Shown here: positions 41,525 through 49,247 of the stretch, piece by piece
How positions within the stretch are numbered: position 1 is the stretch's first letter
Layout: every line of letters starts with the position of its first letter
The notes under the pieces: model-generated
The model's database searches: none
Seen by the model: only the letters and a program-made list of their open reading frames with translations
Told to the model about the DNA's origin: nothing
Translations under genes and position numbers: made by a program
Assembly: GCA_041741155.1 (NCBI GenBank)
Contig: JBGSKO010000151.1
Location: 74,218 to 138,217 of the forward strand
Direction: 5' to 3'
Source: M3007 sp041741155
GTDB taxonomy: Bacteria; Bacteroidota; Bacteroidia; Chitinophagales; Saprospiraceae
Length of the DNA: 64,000 bases

Positions 41525-42553
41525 CTATGCCTTTTTAACGCTCGAAGCCTTGCCGGAAGCCTTTTTTACCGCCGGCGGGGTAGAGCCTTTCGCAGGATTG
41601 ACGGGTAGCTGACCATTTGCTGCGCCGCTCACATAGCTGCCCCAGGTCAGGTTATTGGCTCCATCCTTGTGCGCCAGCGCTTTTTCGATGGCCATATTCG
41701 CGGCGGTCTCTACGACCCACTCGAAATTTTCCTCGCCAACCGAGTTTACATCGGCATCGGGTGCGGGGTTGCAGAAGTCAATAGCGTATGGAATACCGTC
41801 GCGTATGGCAAATTCCACGGTGTTGAAATCGTAGCCTAAGGCGTGATTGATGCGCAGCACATAGTCGTGCATTTCGTCGCGCTGAGCCTTGGAAACTTTG
41901 TGGTCGGCTACATAGCGGAGGTGGTGCGGGTTGCGCGGTTCGTAGTCCATGATGCGCACATGCTTGCCGCCGAGGCAATAGCACCGGAAGTAAGCGTCGA
42001 ACTCAATCGCTTCCTGCAGGAGCATGACCAGATCGCCGGTTTCGTTGTAGGCGGCGAAGAACTCATCGAAGTTGTGCACTTTGTACACGTTTTTCCAGCC
42101 GCCGCCGGAGTGCGGCTTCATGAAAAGCGGGAAACCGCCCAGGTATTCGAGCATTCGCTCCCATTCGAGCGGGAATTTCAGGTTGCGGAAACTCTGACCG
42201 CTGGTGTCGGGGGGCATTTCCTTCGAAGGCAGCAGGACCGTGCGGGGCACCGGCATACCGATCTTGGTGGAGAGGCAGTTGTTGAAAAACTTCTCGTCGG
42301 CGCTCCACCAAAAGGGGTTGTTGAGCACTGCCGTGCCATTGAGGGCGGCATTTTTCAGGTAGGCCCGGTAAAAGGGAACGTCCTGACTGATGCGGTCAAT
42401 CATCACCGCATAAGGCGTGGGATTGCCTTGCATCAGTTCGTCCACCAGGGTCGGCTCAGCGTGTACCCCTTTGACATTTTTGGCATTGACGCGGGCGACG
42501 AAAGCCTCCGGGAAAGTAGTTTCCTTGCCGTGTAAAATTCCGATTTTTTTCAT
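41525..42553 (-). CDS. ATP-grasp-fold protein with basic C-terminal tail
   Basis: The 342-residue protein starts KKIGILHGKETTFPEAFV, has FPLFMKPHSGGGWKNVYKV, which fits the ATP-binding Lys and glycine loop of ATP-grasp enzymes, VMLLQEAIEFDAYFRCYCLG, and ends the domain with TVEFAIRDGIPYAIDFCNP, the Glu/Asn metal-ligand region. Such enzymes join an acid to an amine or thiol with ATP. The substrate is unknown. The last ~35 residues are a Pro/Ala/Lys tail (KKASGKASSVKKA) like histone-type basic tails. It is monocistronic. Confidence 0.72.
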   Translation of the reverse strand: MKKIGILHGKETTFPEAFVARVNAKNVKGVHAEPTLVDELMQGNPTPYAVMIDRISQDVPFYRAYLKNAALNGTAVLNNPFWWSADEKFFNNCLSTKIGMPVPRTVLLPSKEMPPDTSGQSFRNLKFPLEWERMLEYLGGFPLFMKPHSGGGWKNVYKVHNFDEFFAAYNETGDLVMLLQEAIEFDAYFRCYCLGGKHVRIMDYEPRNPHHLRYVADHKVSKAQRDEMHDYVLRINHALGYDFNTVEFAIRDGIPYAIDFCNPAPDADVNSVGEENFEWVVETAANMAIEKALAHKDGANNLTWGSYVSGAANGQLPVNPAKGSTPPAVKKASGKASSVKKA

Positions 42554-42646
42554 TCGTCCTGTTTTAGTTAAAAATTCCAAAGTAAAAGCAAGCGACAAAA
42601 CTACTTTCAAAAAGCATTTCCGTGCATACCGTTTTTAGAGCGTGTT

Positions 42647-43147
42647 TTAATTGTCAATAAAAGGCGCGATTTCAGCCTTCTCCGGGCGAGGGGGCACTTT
42701 CACTGTCTTGTTGATGGTCTTCAATTTTACTTCTTGCCGTTCGTATTTGGCCCACAGCGAAATTTGAAAATCGCCGGTACGCGCGTAGGTGTATTTCAGG
42801 GTACCGTTCTGGAATGCCTGCCGGGGACTTCCGTCGCCGGGGTCCAGCTCATAGGTGGCTCCCTGTGAAAAGTTGGTCATCCGGAAAACAAAGGGTTGGC
42901 CGACCTCGGGATACTCCTCGTCGCGTATGACCAAATCGCCCGTGACCGCTTGAATAGGCGCCGAGAGTTTGCCGGGATCCATGTTTTTTTGTGCGCCGGA
43001 CTGCACCATTGAGCGCTCATCGGAGCGGGATGTCGGGGTTTTGCGCGCAAACTGTAAAATCAACAGCCCGACCGCTCCCACAATGGCAATAATAGCAAGC
43101 AATATGATCTCGCGCTTCTGCCCCAGGGGCTGGCTCGTTTTCTCCAT
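42647..43147 (-). CDS. Membrane-anchored protein with a PKD-like domain
   Basis: The 166-residue protein has one N-terminal membrane helix (EIILLAIIAIVGAVGLLILQ) and a periplasmic part with a PKD-like domain at about residues 75-145: GQPFVFRMTNFSQGATYELD, PGDGSPRQ and YTYARTGDFQISLWAKYE. It resembles anchored PKD proteins of T6SS-like or adhesion clusters only in fold; no such genes are near. The start at 43147 puts the helix near the N-terminus. Upstream lies an array of gggttgaga words. Confidence 0.7.
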   Translation of the reverse strand: MEKTSQPLGQKREIILLAIIAIVGAVGLLILQFARKTPTSRSDERSMVQSGAQKNMDPGKLSAPIQAVTGDLVIRDEEYPEVGQPFVFRMTNFSQGATYELDPGDGSPRQAFQNGTLKYTYARTGDFQISLWAKYERQEVKLKTINKTVKVPPRPEKAEIAPFIDN

Positions 43148-43216
43148 TTGTACAAATTGTGTTTGGTAAATAAAACTTTCTGCAAAAGTACGCCCAACTC
43201 GGGCGAACGGCAAAAC

Positions 43217-43260
43217 GGGTTGAGAAAGAGATAGGTTTATGGGGTTGAGATAGGTTGAGC
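43217..43260. repeat. Inverted copies of the 10-bp word array
   Basis: The word gggttgaga (the complement of tctcaaccc, seen at 25901-25970) occurs at 43217-43225 and 43242-43250, with ggttgag again at 43253-43259. It lies between two divergent genes. Confidence 0.6.
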
Positions 43261-43326
43261 ACGCTGTCTCGTCCTAAATTAACGGTACAGGTTTAGAGAT
43301 TCTGCTTTCAACCCCCTCAACCGTTC

Positions 43327-43334
43327 TACCTTTG
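43327..43334 (+). promoter_or_regulatory. Possible -7 element before the radical SAM gene
   Basis: The octamer tacctttg matches TAnnTTTG and lies 17 bp before the start codon at 43352. No TTG is found at the expected distance upstream, so the promoter is weakly supported. Confidence 0.3.
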
Positions 43335-43351
43335 CCCGACGGATTATCCTG

Positions 43352-44374
43352 ATGAAATTACACTGGAACGACTGCCTGAATTTTGCCCGAAAACTGACGC
43401 TGCGCCGGGGGTGTAACGTAGCCAAAGTACTGGCCTCCTACTACCTTACCCGCTGGACGCGCAAACCCATCCAATGGGGCCTGCCGATCATGCTCAGTGT
43501 GGAACCTACCACCGCCTGCAACCTCCGCTGCCCGGAGTGCCCGTCCGGCCTGCGGGCATTCACCCGAAATACCGGCAACCTGAAGACCGACTTTTTTCGG
43601 CAATTGGTGGACGACCTGCACCGCGACCTGTTCTACCTCTATTTTTACTTTCAGGGCGAACCGTACATCAACCCGCATTTCCTGGAGATGGTGCGCTACG
43701 CCCACGAACGCGGCCTGTTTACCGTGACCAGCACCAACGGCCATTTTCTGGACGATGAAAACGCCCGCCGCACAGTTGAATCCGGACTGGACCGCCTGAT
43801 TATTTCGGTAGATGGAACCACACAGGAAACGTACGAGCAGTACCGCATCGGCGGCAACCTCGAACAGGTGCTGCAAGGCGCCCGAAACGTGGTAGCCTGG
43901 AAACGCCGATTGCGTACCCGCCACCCGCATATCATCTTCCAGTTTCTGGTCGTGCGGCCCAACGAACACCAGATAGAAGACCTTCAGCGCCTGGCACGCG
44001 AAATAGGCGCCGACGAGGTGAAACTGAAAACGGCTCAGGTGTACGACTACCAAAACGGCAATCCACTGATTCCGCTGCAGGAACGCTATGCCCGCTATGC
44101 CCGGCAACCCGACGGATCCTGGGCGCCACGGCATGCCCTGCACAACCACTGCTGGAAACTCTGGCACGCCTGTGTAGTTACCTGGGATGGATTAGTGGTG
44201 CCCTGCTGTTTCGACAAGGATGCCATGCACCGCCTCGGCGACCTGAAATCCGCGCCGTTCCGCACCATCTGGCAAAATGAATCCTACCAGTCCTTCCGTC
44301 GCAGCATTCTCAAAAGCCGCAGCGAAATTGACATTTGCACCAATTGTACCGAAGGCTGCAAGGTGTGGGCGTGA
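43352..44374 (+). CDS. Radical SAM protein with SPASM domain
   Basis: The 340-residue enzyme has the radical SAM cluster CNLRCPEC (C56, C60, C63), then STNGHFLDDENARRTVESG and IISVDGTTQETYEQYRIGG, and a C-terminal SPASM region with Cys at CWKLWHACVVTWDGLVVPCC and CTNCTEGCKVW, which should bind one or two auxiliary iron-sulphur clusters. SPASM enzymes mature peptides or modify other substrates. No precursor-peptide gene was found next to it. Many Bacteroidota genomes carry one such solitary gene. Confidence 0.88.
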   Translation: MKLHWNDCLNFARKLTLRRGCNVAKVLASYYLTRWTRKPIQWGLPIMLSVEPTTACNLRCPECPSGLRAFTRNTGNLKTDFFRQLVDDLHRDLFYLYFYFQGEPYINPHFLEMVRYAHERGLFTVTSTNGHFLDDENARRTVESGLDRLIISVDGTTQETYEQYRIGGNLEQVLQGARNVVAWKRRLRTRHPHIIFQFLVVRPNEHQIEDLQRLAREIGADEVKLKTAQVYDYQNGNPLIPLQERYARYARQPDGSWAPRHALHNHCWKLWHACVVTWDGLVVPCCFDKDAMHRLGDLKSAPFRTIWQNESYQSFRRSILKSRSEIDICTNCTEGCKVWA

Positions 44375-44418
44375 GACCACACTACCGGACCATTTCGGGC
44401 ACAACCCCGTCCGGGTTT

Positions 44419-44799
44419 CTACGATTTGGAATGGCGATGCCCATTGAAGACACGGGCAAAGAAGAACCAGCCGAGCATGGCGCCAAAGGTGTTGGCCAGC
44501 ATGTCGTCGTACTCGAAGTGGCGGTTGGGAAAAAATTTAAACTGTACGTATTCCATTAGTACACCGAAAAGTGCAGCAAAAAAGACCGCCGACAAAGCGT
44601 GCAGGAGGTGTATTTGCTGGGGGTGCCGCCACCGGGAAAATCCCCAGAGGATGAGCCACGTCAGCAGCAAATACGCCGCCGCGTGCGCCAGTTTATCCGT
44701 TTGAAACAGGTTGAACGTCGGCATCGAAACACCGCCCTTGGTGGAAAGAAAGGTGATCAGAAGCAGCCAGAGGATTGCCGGGAAAAATGCTTTTACCAT
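44419..44799 (-). CDS. VanZ-like membrane protein
   Basis: The 126-residue protein has four membrane helices: FFPAILWLLLITFLSTKGG, AHAAAYLLLTWLILWGFS, HALSAVFFAALFGVLMEYVQ and MLANTFGAMLGWFFFARVF. The motif DKLAHAAAY and EYVQFKFFPNRHFEYDDMLA fit VanZ-like proteins, a family named for a teicoplanin-resistance gene but of unclear role in most genomes. The start at 44799 gives this compact length. The gene is convergent with the radical SAM gene. Confidence 0.8.
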   Translation of the reverse strand: MVKAFFPAILWLLLITFLSTKGGVSMPTFNLFQTDKLAHAAAYLLLTWLILWGFSRWRHPQQIHLLHALSAVFFAALFGVLMEYVQFKFFPNRHFEYDDMLANTFGAMLGWFFFARVFNGHRHSKS

Positions 44800-44902
44800 A
44801 GTGTAAAAAAGGGATGGGGAAGGAAAACGAACGAACGCGGTGCAAGGTCGGCCTATTTTTACCCGTCGCGTAATTCCCACCCAAAACTCAAAACCCGAAA
44901 CT

Positions 44903-44910
44903 TACCTTTG
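44903..44910 (+). promoter_or_regulatory. Possible -7 element before the lipoprotein-folB genes
   Basis: The octamer tacctttg matches TAnnTTTG and ends 5 bp before the ATG at 44916, so the transcript would have almost no leader. No TTG is present at the usual spacing; the region upstream has the words aaaactcaaaacccgaaac. Confidence 0.3.
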
Positions 44911-44915
44911 CCGCC

Positions 44916-45284
44916 ATGCGAGCAATCTATTGGGCTTTTTATTTTTTTGCCGGAATAGCTGTTTTGGTTCTTTCTGGTTGTAACGGCGCTACCGATGCAG
45001 CGCAAAACCGCTTTGAAACCATCGCCTCGGCGTACTGCGAGTGTACGGCCCAACTAGTGGTCATCAACAAAGAAGCCGACGCTGCCGACCGCGACGATCT
45101 TGGCGCGTATTTTCAAAAAATGCAAACCGAGTACTACAAGGTAAAAGATTGCACGGCCACGATCATTGGGCAATTCGGGCATTTGAACCCGGCAGAACTC
45201 GACTCGGTCAATATGTTTCTAAAAACAAAATGCCCCGACCTGGCCGATAAACGCGAACAACTACAAGAACTCCTCGGAGAATAA
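44916..45284 (+). CDS. Hypothetical lipoprotein
   Basis: The 122-residue protein has a lipoprotein signal (YFFAGIAVLVLSGCNGA) and a helical body with paired Cys in AYCECTAQLVVINKEA and the later KDCTATII and KTKCPDLADKREQLQELLGE. The spacing suggests a disulphide-stabilised helical bundle. I recognise no family. Its stop is 6 bp before folB, so the two are probably one operon, though a functional link is not evident. Confidence 0.65.
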   Translation: MRAIYWAFYFFAGIAVLVLSGCNGATDAAQNRFETIASAYCECTAQLVVINKEADAADRDDLGAYFQKMQTEYYKVKDCTATIIGQFGHLNPAELDSVNMFLKTKCPDLADKREQLQELLGE

Positions 45285-45290
45285 GCAAAC

Positions 45291-45806
45291 ATGGCCATCA
45301 TCGCACTCGAAGGAATGAAATTCTACGCCTACCACGGCGTGTACGAAGCCGAACAGAAAATCGGTACGGAATACATGGTGGACGTGTACGTCCAAACCGT
45401 CATCGCCGCCGCTGCCGCAAGCGACAAAGTGGAGGCGACCGTCAATTACGAGTCGGTATTTCAGATTTGCAAAATGGAAATGAGCAGGCCCCGCCAACTG
45501 ATTGAAACAGTGGTGAACGGGATTTTCCAGCGCATGAAAAAGCAGTTTCCCGGCATGATGGCCCTGAAGGTGCGCGTGCGCAAACTGAATCCGCCGCTCG
45601 GTGGCCAGGTTGCCGCCGCCTGGGTGGAGGAAGACCAGATGTTTATGCAGCAATGCCCGCGTTGTTCCCGCAGTTTTATCAATTACAACCCCGGCGACTG
45701 TTGGGAACGCTTCCCAAACCTGCACCCGGCCACCAAAGAAACGCTGAACCGCCAGTTCGGCGGCAAGTGCCTGTGCGACGATTGCCTGAAATTTTACGCA
45801 GGGTAG
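45291..45806 (+). CDS. folB: Dihydroneopterin aldolase fused to a cysteine-rich CWC-type zinc domain
   Basis: Residues 1-117 are FolB: MAIIALEGMKFYAYHGVYEA with E21, Y53 in VNYESV, and K98 in VRVRKLNPPLGG, matching the catalytic residues of dihydroneopterin aldolase in folate synthesis. Residues 122-168 form a separate Cys-rich module with Cys at 122, 125, 137, 160, 162 and 165 (CPRCSRSF, NPGDCW, CLCDDCL), like the CWC domain of other bacteria and probably zinc-binding. Ordinary FolB stops near 120 residues. The fusion is in frame with no gap. Confidence 0.85.
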   Translation: MAIIALEGMKFYAYHGVYEAEQKIGTEYMVDVYVQTVIAAAAASDKVEATVNYESVFQICKMEMSRPRQLIETVVNGIFQRMKKQFPGMMALKVRVRKLNPPLGGQVAAAWVEEDQMFMQQCPRCSRSFINYNPGDCWERFPNLHPATKETLNRQFGGKCLCDDCLKFYAG

Positions 45807-45815
45807 GTTTCTGCG

Positions 45816-47201
45816 CTACCCGCGCAAACCCTCCACTTCCGCTACGGTTTTTGGTATTGGGTCGCCCAAAATGCGGTGGCCGTTTTCGGTGATCAGCACG
45901 TTGTCCTCGATGCGTATGCCACCGAAATTCCGGTATTTGGCCACCGTCTGGTAATTGATAAAATCAGCAAACAGATTTTTGCGTCGCCACTGGTCTATCA
46001 GTTGTGGGATGAAATAAATGCCTGGTTCCACCGTCAGCACGAAGCCTGGCTCCAGTGCGCGGGCCAGCCGCAAGTAGGCGGTACCGAATTGTGTGCTGCG
46101 CGTCACCGCATCGGAATAGCCCACATATTTTTCGCCGAGATCTTCCATGTCATGCACATCAAGGCCAATCATGTGGCCGAGACCATGCGGGAAAAACAGC
46201 GCGTGCGCTCCCTGGGTTACCGCCTCGTCAAGGTCGCCCTGCATCAGTCCGAGTGATTTGAGCCCTTCGGCCATGCGGCGGGCGGCGGCAAGGTGTACGT
46301 CGCGGTAAAGCACACCCGGCTTCAGGGAGGCAATAGCACTGACCTCGGCATCGAGTACGATCTCGTATATCTCGCGTTGCTTGGGTGTGAAGCGGCGGTC
46401 CACCGGGAATGTGCGGGTGATATCGCCGGCGTAGTGCATGGCCGTTTCGGCGCCAAAATCACCCAGTACCATTTGGCCGTTTTGCAAGGTATTACCGTGG
46501 TAATGGTTGTGCAGGATCTGGCCGTGTACGCTCAGGATAACGGGGTAGGAAAGGTTTCCGCCGGCACTCACGGCCATACCCTCCACCATGCCCGCCAGTT
46601 CTGCCTCGATTTGCCCGACACGAGCGGCCTTCATGGCTGCTACGTGCATGGCTCCGGTTACGTTGACGGCGCGTTCCATGTCTGCCACTTCTTCTGCGGA
46701 CTTGTACGACCGCTGCGCCACCACAGCCTGTATGAGTGCTTCGGATGCGGCGGATTTCTCCCGGGCGATCGGGATGTTCAGCATGGTTTTGAGCTGCAGC
46801 ATATTGTCGTGCCGGTAGGGTGGCAGGAAATGGATCGTTTGCCCGGCACGACGGGCTTTTTTTACAAAAGCCGACAAACGACGGGAAGGCAGTACCTCCG
46901 GGATGCCAACTTGCTCGGCCAGGGTTTTGAGGCGCGGCATGGCGCCCATCCACACGACATCCTCGATACTCAGGTCGTCACCGAAAATAATTTCCCGGTC
47001 GTTGTCCACGTCAATGATGGCGGCAAGGCCGGGCTTGTCGAGGCCGAAGAAGTACAAAAAATTGCTGTCTTGCCGAAAATGGTATGTATTTCCGGCGTAG
47101 TTCATGCCCAGTTCGTTGTTGCCCAAAAAGAGGGCAAGACCGGATTGGAGGTCTTTTTTGAGTCGGGCGCGGCGGGCTTGGTAGGTAGATGGTTGGAACA
47201 T
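45816..47201 (-). CDS. pepP: Xaa-Pro aminopeptidase (aminopeptidase P, M24B)
   Basis: The 461-residue enzyme removes the N-terminal residue from X-Pro peptides. The N-terminal AMP_N domain (residues 1-130: SGLALFLGNNELGMNYAG) is followed by the pita-bread domain with metal ligands in GDFGAETAMHYAGDITRTF, HGLGHMIGLDVHDMED, LTVEPGIYF and GGIRIEDNVLIT. It has no signal peptide, so it is cytoplasmic. It is convergent with folB, 9 bp away. Upstream lies a large palindrome. Confidence 0.92.
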   Translation of the reverse strand: MFQPSTYQARRARLKKDLQSGLALFLGNNELGMNYAGNTYHFRQDSNFLYFFGLDKPGLAAIIDVDNDREIIFGDDLSIEDVVWMGAMPRLKTLAEQVGIPEVLPSRRLSAFVKKARRAGQTIHFLPPYRHDNMLQLKTMLNIPIAREKSAASEALIQAVVAQRSYKSAEEVADMERAVNVTGAMHVAAMKAARVGQIEAELAGMVEGMAVSAGGNLSYPVILSVHGQILHNHYHGNTLQNGQMVLGDFGAETAMHYAGDITRTFPVDRRFTPKQREIYEIVLDAEVSAIASLKPGVLYRDVHLAAARRMAEGLKSLGLMQGDLDEAVTQGAHALFFPHGLGHMIGLDVHDMEDLGEKYVGYSDAVTRSTQFGTAYLRLARALEPGFVLTVEPGIYFIPQLIDQWRRKNLFADFINYQTVAKYRNFGGIRIEDNVLITENGHRILGDPIPKTVAEVEGLRG

Positions 47202-47229
47202 GGATTGATTTGATTAGTCCGATTGTTTC

Positions 47230-47322
47230 GATTGATTCGATTATTTCGATTGATTCGATTTTTCGATTAGAGCATGTCGGGAGATACTCTAAATCGGCCT
47301 AATCGAAATAATCGAATCAATC
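47230..47322. repeat. Long AT-rich palindrome built from the word cgattgatt
   Basis: A perfect 22-bp inverted repeat has arms at 47230-47251 and 47301-47322; within and around the arms the word gattcgatt recurs about six times (47207-47340). It lies between pepP and the amylase gene and could form a cruciform or a terminator for the amylase gene on the minus strand. Confidence 0.75.
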
Positions 47323-47340
47323 GGCCTAATCGAATCAATT

Positions 47341-49014
47341 CTATTTTTCGCTGCTGAGCAGTACGATGCCAAACTCGGAATGGATGGTTACTTGTCCGTT
47401 TTTCACCTTGGTTTTGTTGCCGGAATACTGGTCAAGGAGTACTGTTCCGTCCGGGAAAACGCCTGTGACGGAAATTGTTTTTTCGCCTTTGGGCAGGTCG
47501 AGGCCGACAACGACGGTATCGGAGAAACCGGCAGCGGTGTAGGTGCGGTGGAAAAGGTACGGTTTTTCGGATAGCATGGTGTGTGTACCAGCGCCCACGG
47601 CCGGGTGGGCGCGGCGGAAGCGCCCGAGTTTTTGCCAGTGGGCCAGCACATCCTGCGTATGGCGGCCGCTGCGTATAGTGTTGGCAGCCAGTTCGTCCCA
47701 GTTCATAAAAGAGCGCAGAGTAGCATCGCCGGTTGTGCCGGGGATATCCAGGGGGCGGTTGGTTTCGTCGCCGTAATAAATTTGCGCGGCGCCGGGGCAG
47801 AGCAGGAGTTTGTTGGCGGCCTCGAAGGGTTTTTGGCGCTGTTTGTCGTACGGGTCGCCGTCGTCGTGGGAGCTGAGGTAATTGAGCACGCTTTTTCCGC
47901 GAAGCGGGCCGTGCAATTGGGCGGCGTATTTGGAAAAAAGCGCTTCGTACGACGGATTTTTCGCGTCGTATTTCAAGCCGAAATTGATGACGCTGTGGAA
48001 ACCGTTGGCGAAGTAGTCCACTTTGCGGTCGCCGAAATCGTAGTCGCGCCCGCCGGCGATATTGTAGCCGTACACTTCGCCGACCATATAAAAATCATTG
48101 TTGTCGAGCACTTTGGCGGGGTTGTCTTTTTTCCAGTCGGCAAATGCGCGGGCGGCTTCCTGCTGGAGGTCGGCCCAAACGCTTTCTTCGACGTGCTTGA
48201 CGGTATCGCAGCGGTAGCCGTCAATACCGAGGCGCCGCACCCAGTCGGTGAGCCATTTGATGAGGTAAAAACGCGGTGCGCGGGGGTACCCGGTACGGTC
48301 AAAAAAAGCGTCAAGTTCGGCCAGTTCGTGGTTGAGGCGGCCTTCGTTTTTCCATTTTTCAACCAAAAAAGGCGGCAGCTCGACCGGATCGTTGCTGTCC
48401 GTTTTGATATCGGGCAAGTTCTTTACCAGGGTACAGGATATGGTGGATGTATAGTCTCGATACGAGCACTGCGGGTTTGTGCGCGCCCAGTCACTCCAAA
48501 GCGGATCCTGGGGCGTCACAGGTCCGGTGTGGTTGACGACCACGTCGAGCAGGATTCGAATACCGCGGCGGTGGGCTTTGTCCACGAGTTCGGCCAGGTC
48601 GCGTTCGGTGCCGAAGTTGGGGTCGAGGCGGGTCCAGTCTTTGGTCCAGTAGCCATGAAAGCCGTAGGTGACGCCACTGCCCTCGTCCACAAAACCATGG
48701 ACTTGTTCCAGCACGGGTGTGAACCAGATCGCGGTGATACCAAGCTGGTCGAAGTAGCCTTCTTCCAGTTTTTGGATGATACCCCGGATATCGCCACCCA
48801 TAAAACCGCGGAGTTTGGCAGTTTGTGCGGTACGGCCGGCGACAACATCGTTTGTCGGGTCGCCGTTGGCGAAACGGTCTGTCAGCAGAAAATAGATATT
48901 GGCGTTTTCCCAGAGAAAAGGTGTGGCAGCAGTACCGTTTTGGGTGCTTTGGCGCGTGCCGGAGCAGCCGGAGAGGACCAATACAAGCAGCAGAATGCGG
49001 TAGAAATGGCTCAT
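47341..49014 (-). CDS. Alpha-amylase family (GH13) lipoprotein
   Basis: The 557-residue protein has a lipoprotein signal (ILLLVLVLSGCSGTRQ) and a GH13 catalytic barrel: YFLLTDRFANGDPTND, GDIRGIIQKLEEGYFDQLG, LLDVVVNHTGP, GIDGYRCDTVKHVEES with the nucleophile Asp, FYMVGEVYGYN with the acid/base Glu, and LNYLSSHDDGDPYD with the third Asp. A C-terminal beta domain follows. It should break alpha-glucans at the outer membrane or in the periplasm; SusC/SusD partners are not in the window. The start at 49014 gives the lipobox. Confidence 0.9.
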   Translation of the reverse strand: MSHFYRILLLVLVLSGCSGTRQSTQNGTAATPFLWENANIYFLLTDRFANGDPTNDVVAGRTAQTAKLRGFMGGDIRGIIQKLEEGYFDQLGITAIWFTPVLEQVHGFVDEGSGVTYGFHGYWTKDWTRLDPNFGTERDLAELVDKAHRRGIRILLDVVVNHTGPVTPQDPLWSDWARTNPQCSYRDYTSTISCTLVKNLPDIKTDSNDPVELPPFLVEKWKNEGRLNHELAELDAFFDRTGYPRAPRFYLIKWLTDWVRRLGIDGYRCDTVKHVEESVWADLQQEAARAFADWKKDNPAKVLDNNDFYMVGEVYGYNIAGGRDYDFGDRKVDYFANGFHSVINFGLKYDAKNPSYEALFSKYAAQLHGPLRGKSVLNYLSSHDDGDPYDKQRQKPFEAANKLLLCPGAAQIYYGDETNRPLDIPGTTGDATLRSFMNWDELAANTIRSGRHTQDVLAHWQKLGRFRRAHPAVGAGTHTMLSEKPYLFHRTYTAAGFSDTVVVGLDLPKGEKTISVTGVFPDGTVLLDQYSGNKTKVKNGQVTIHSEFGIVLLSSEK

Positions 49015-49247
49015 ATAAATTGGATCGGAAGGATCAACACTAAATTCGGGAGCCAACGTAGGGGTTTTTGTTCAAATAGCACGCAACGCGGGGGGCTAAT
49101 CTCCAGGATAGATTTGATTTTAGAATGGATTGTTTGGCTCTAATTATTCCTTTGGGGTAATTTATTTACGAATTTCTTGCCAGCAATTTTAATTTTGCCT
49201 TTCTCCCCCAGCGCAATCGTGTTCTGCTCAACACATACTGCTTTGAT

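Noticed and set aside
43352..44374. RiPP precursor next to the radical SAM/SPASM enzyme
   Set aside because: No short open frame with a leader-like sequence was found on either side; the neighbours are a PKD protein and VanZ.
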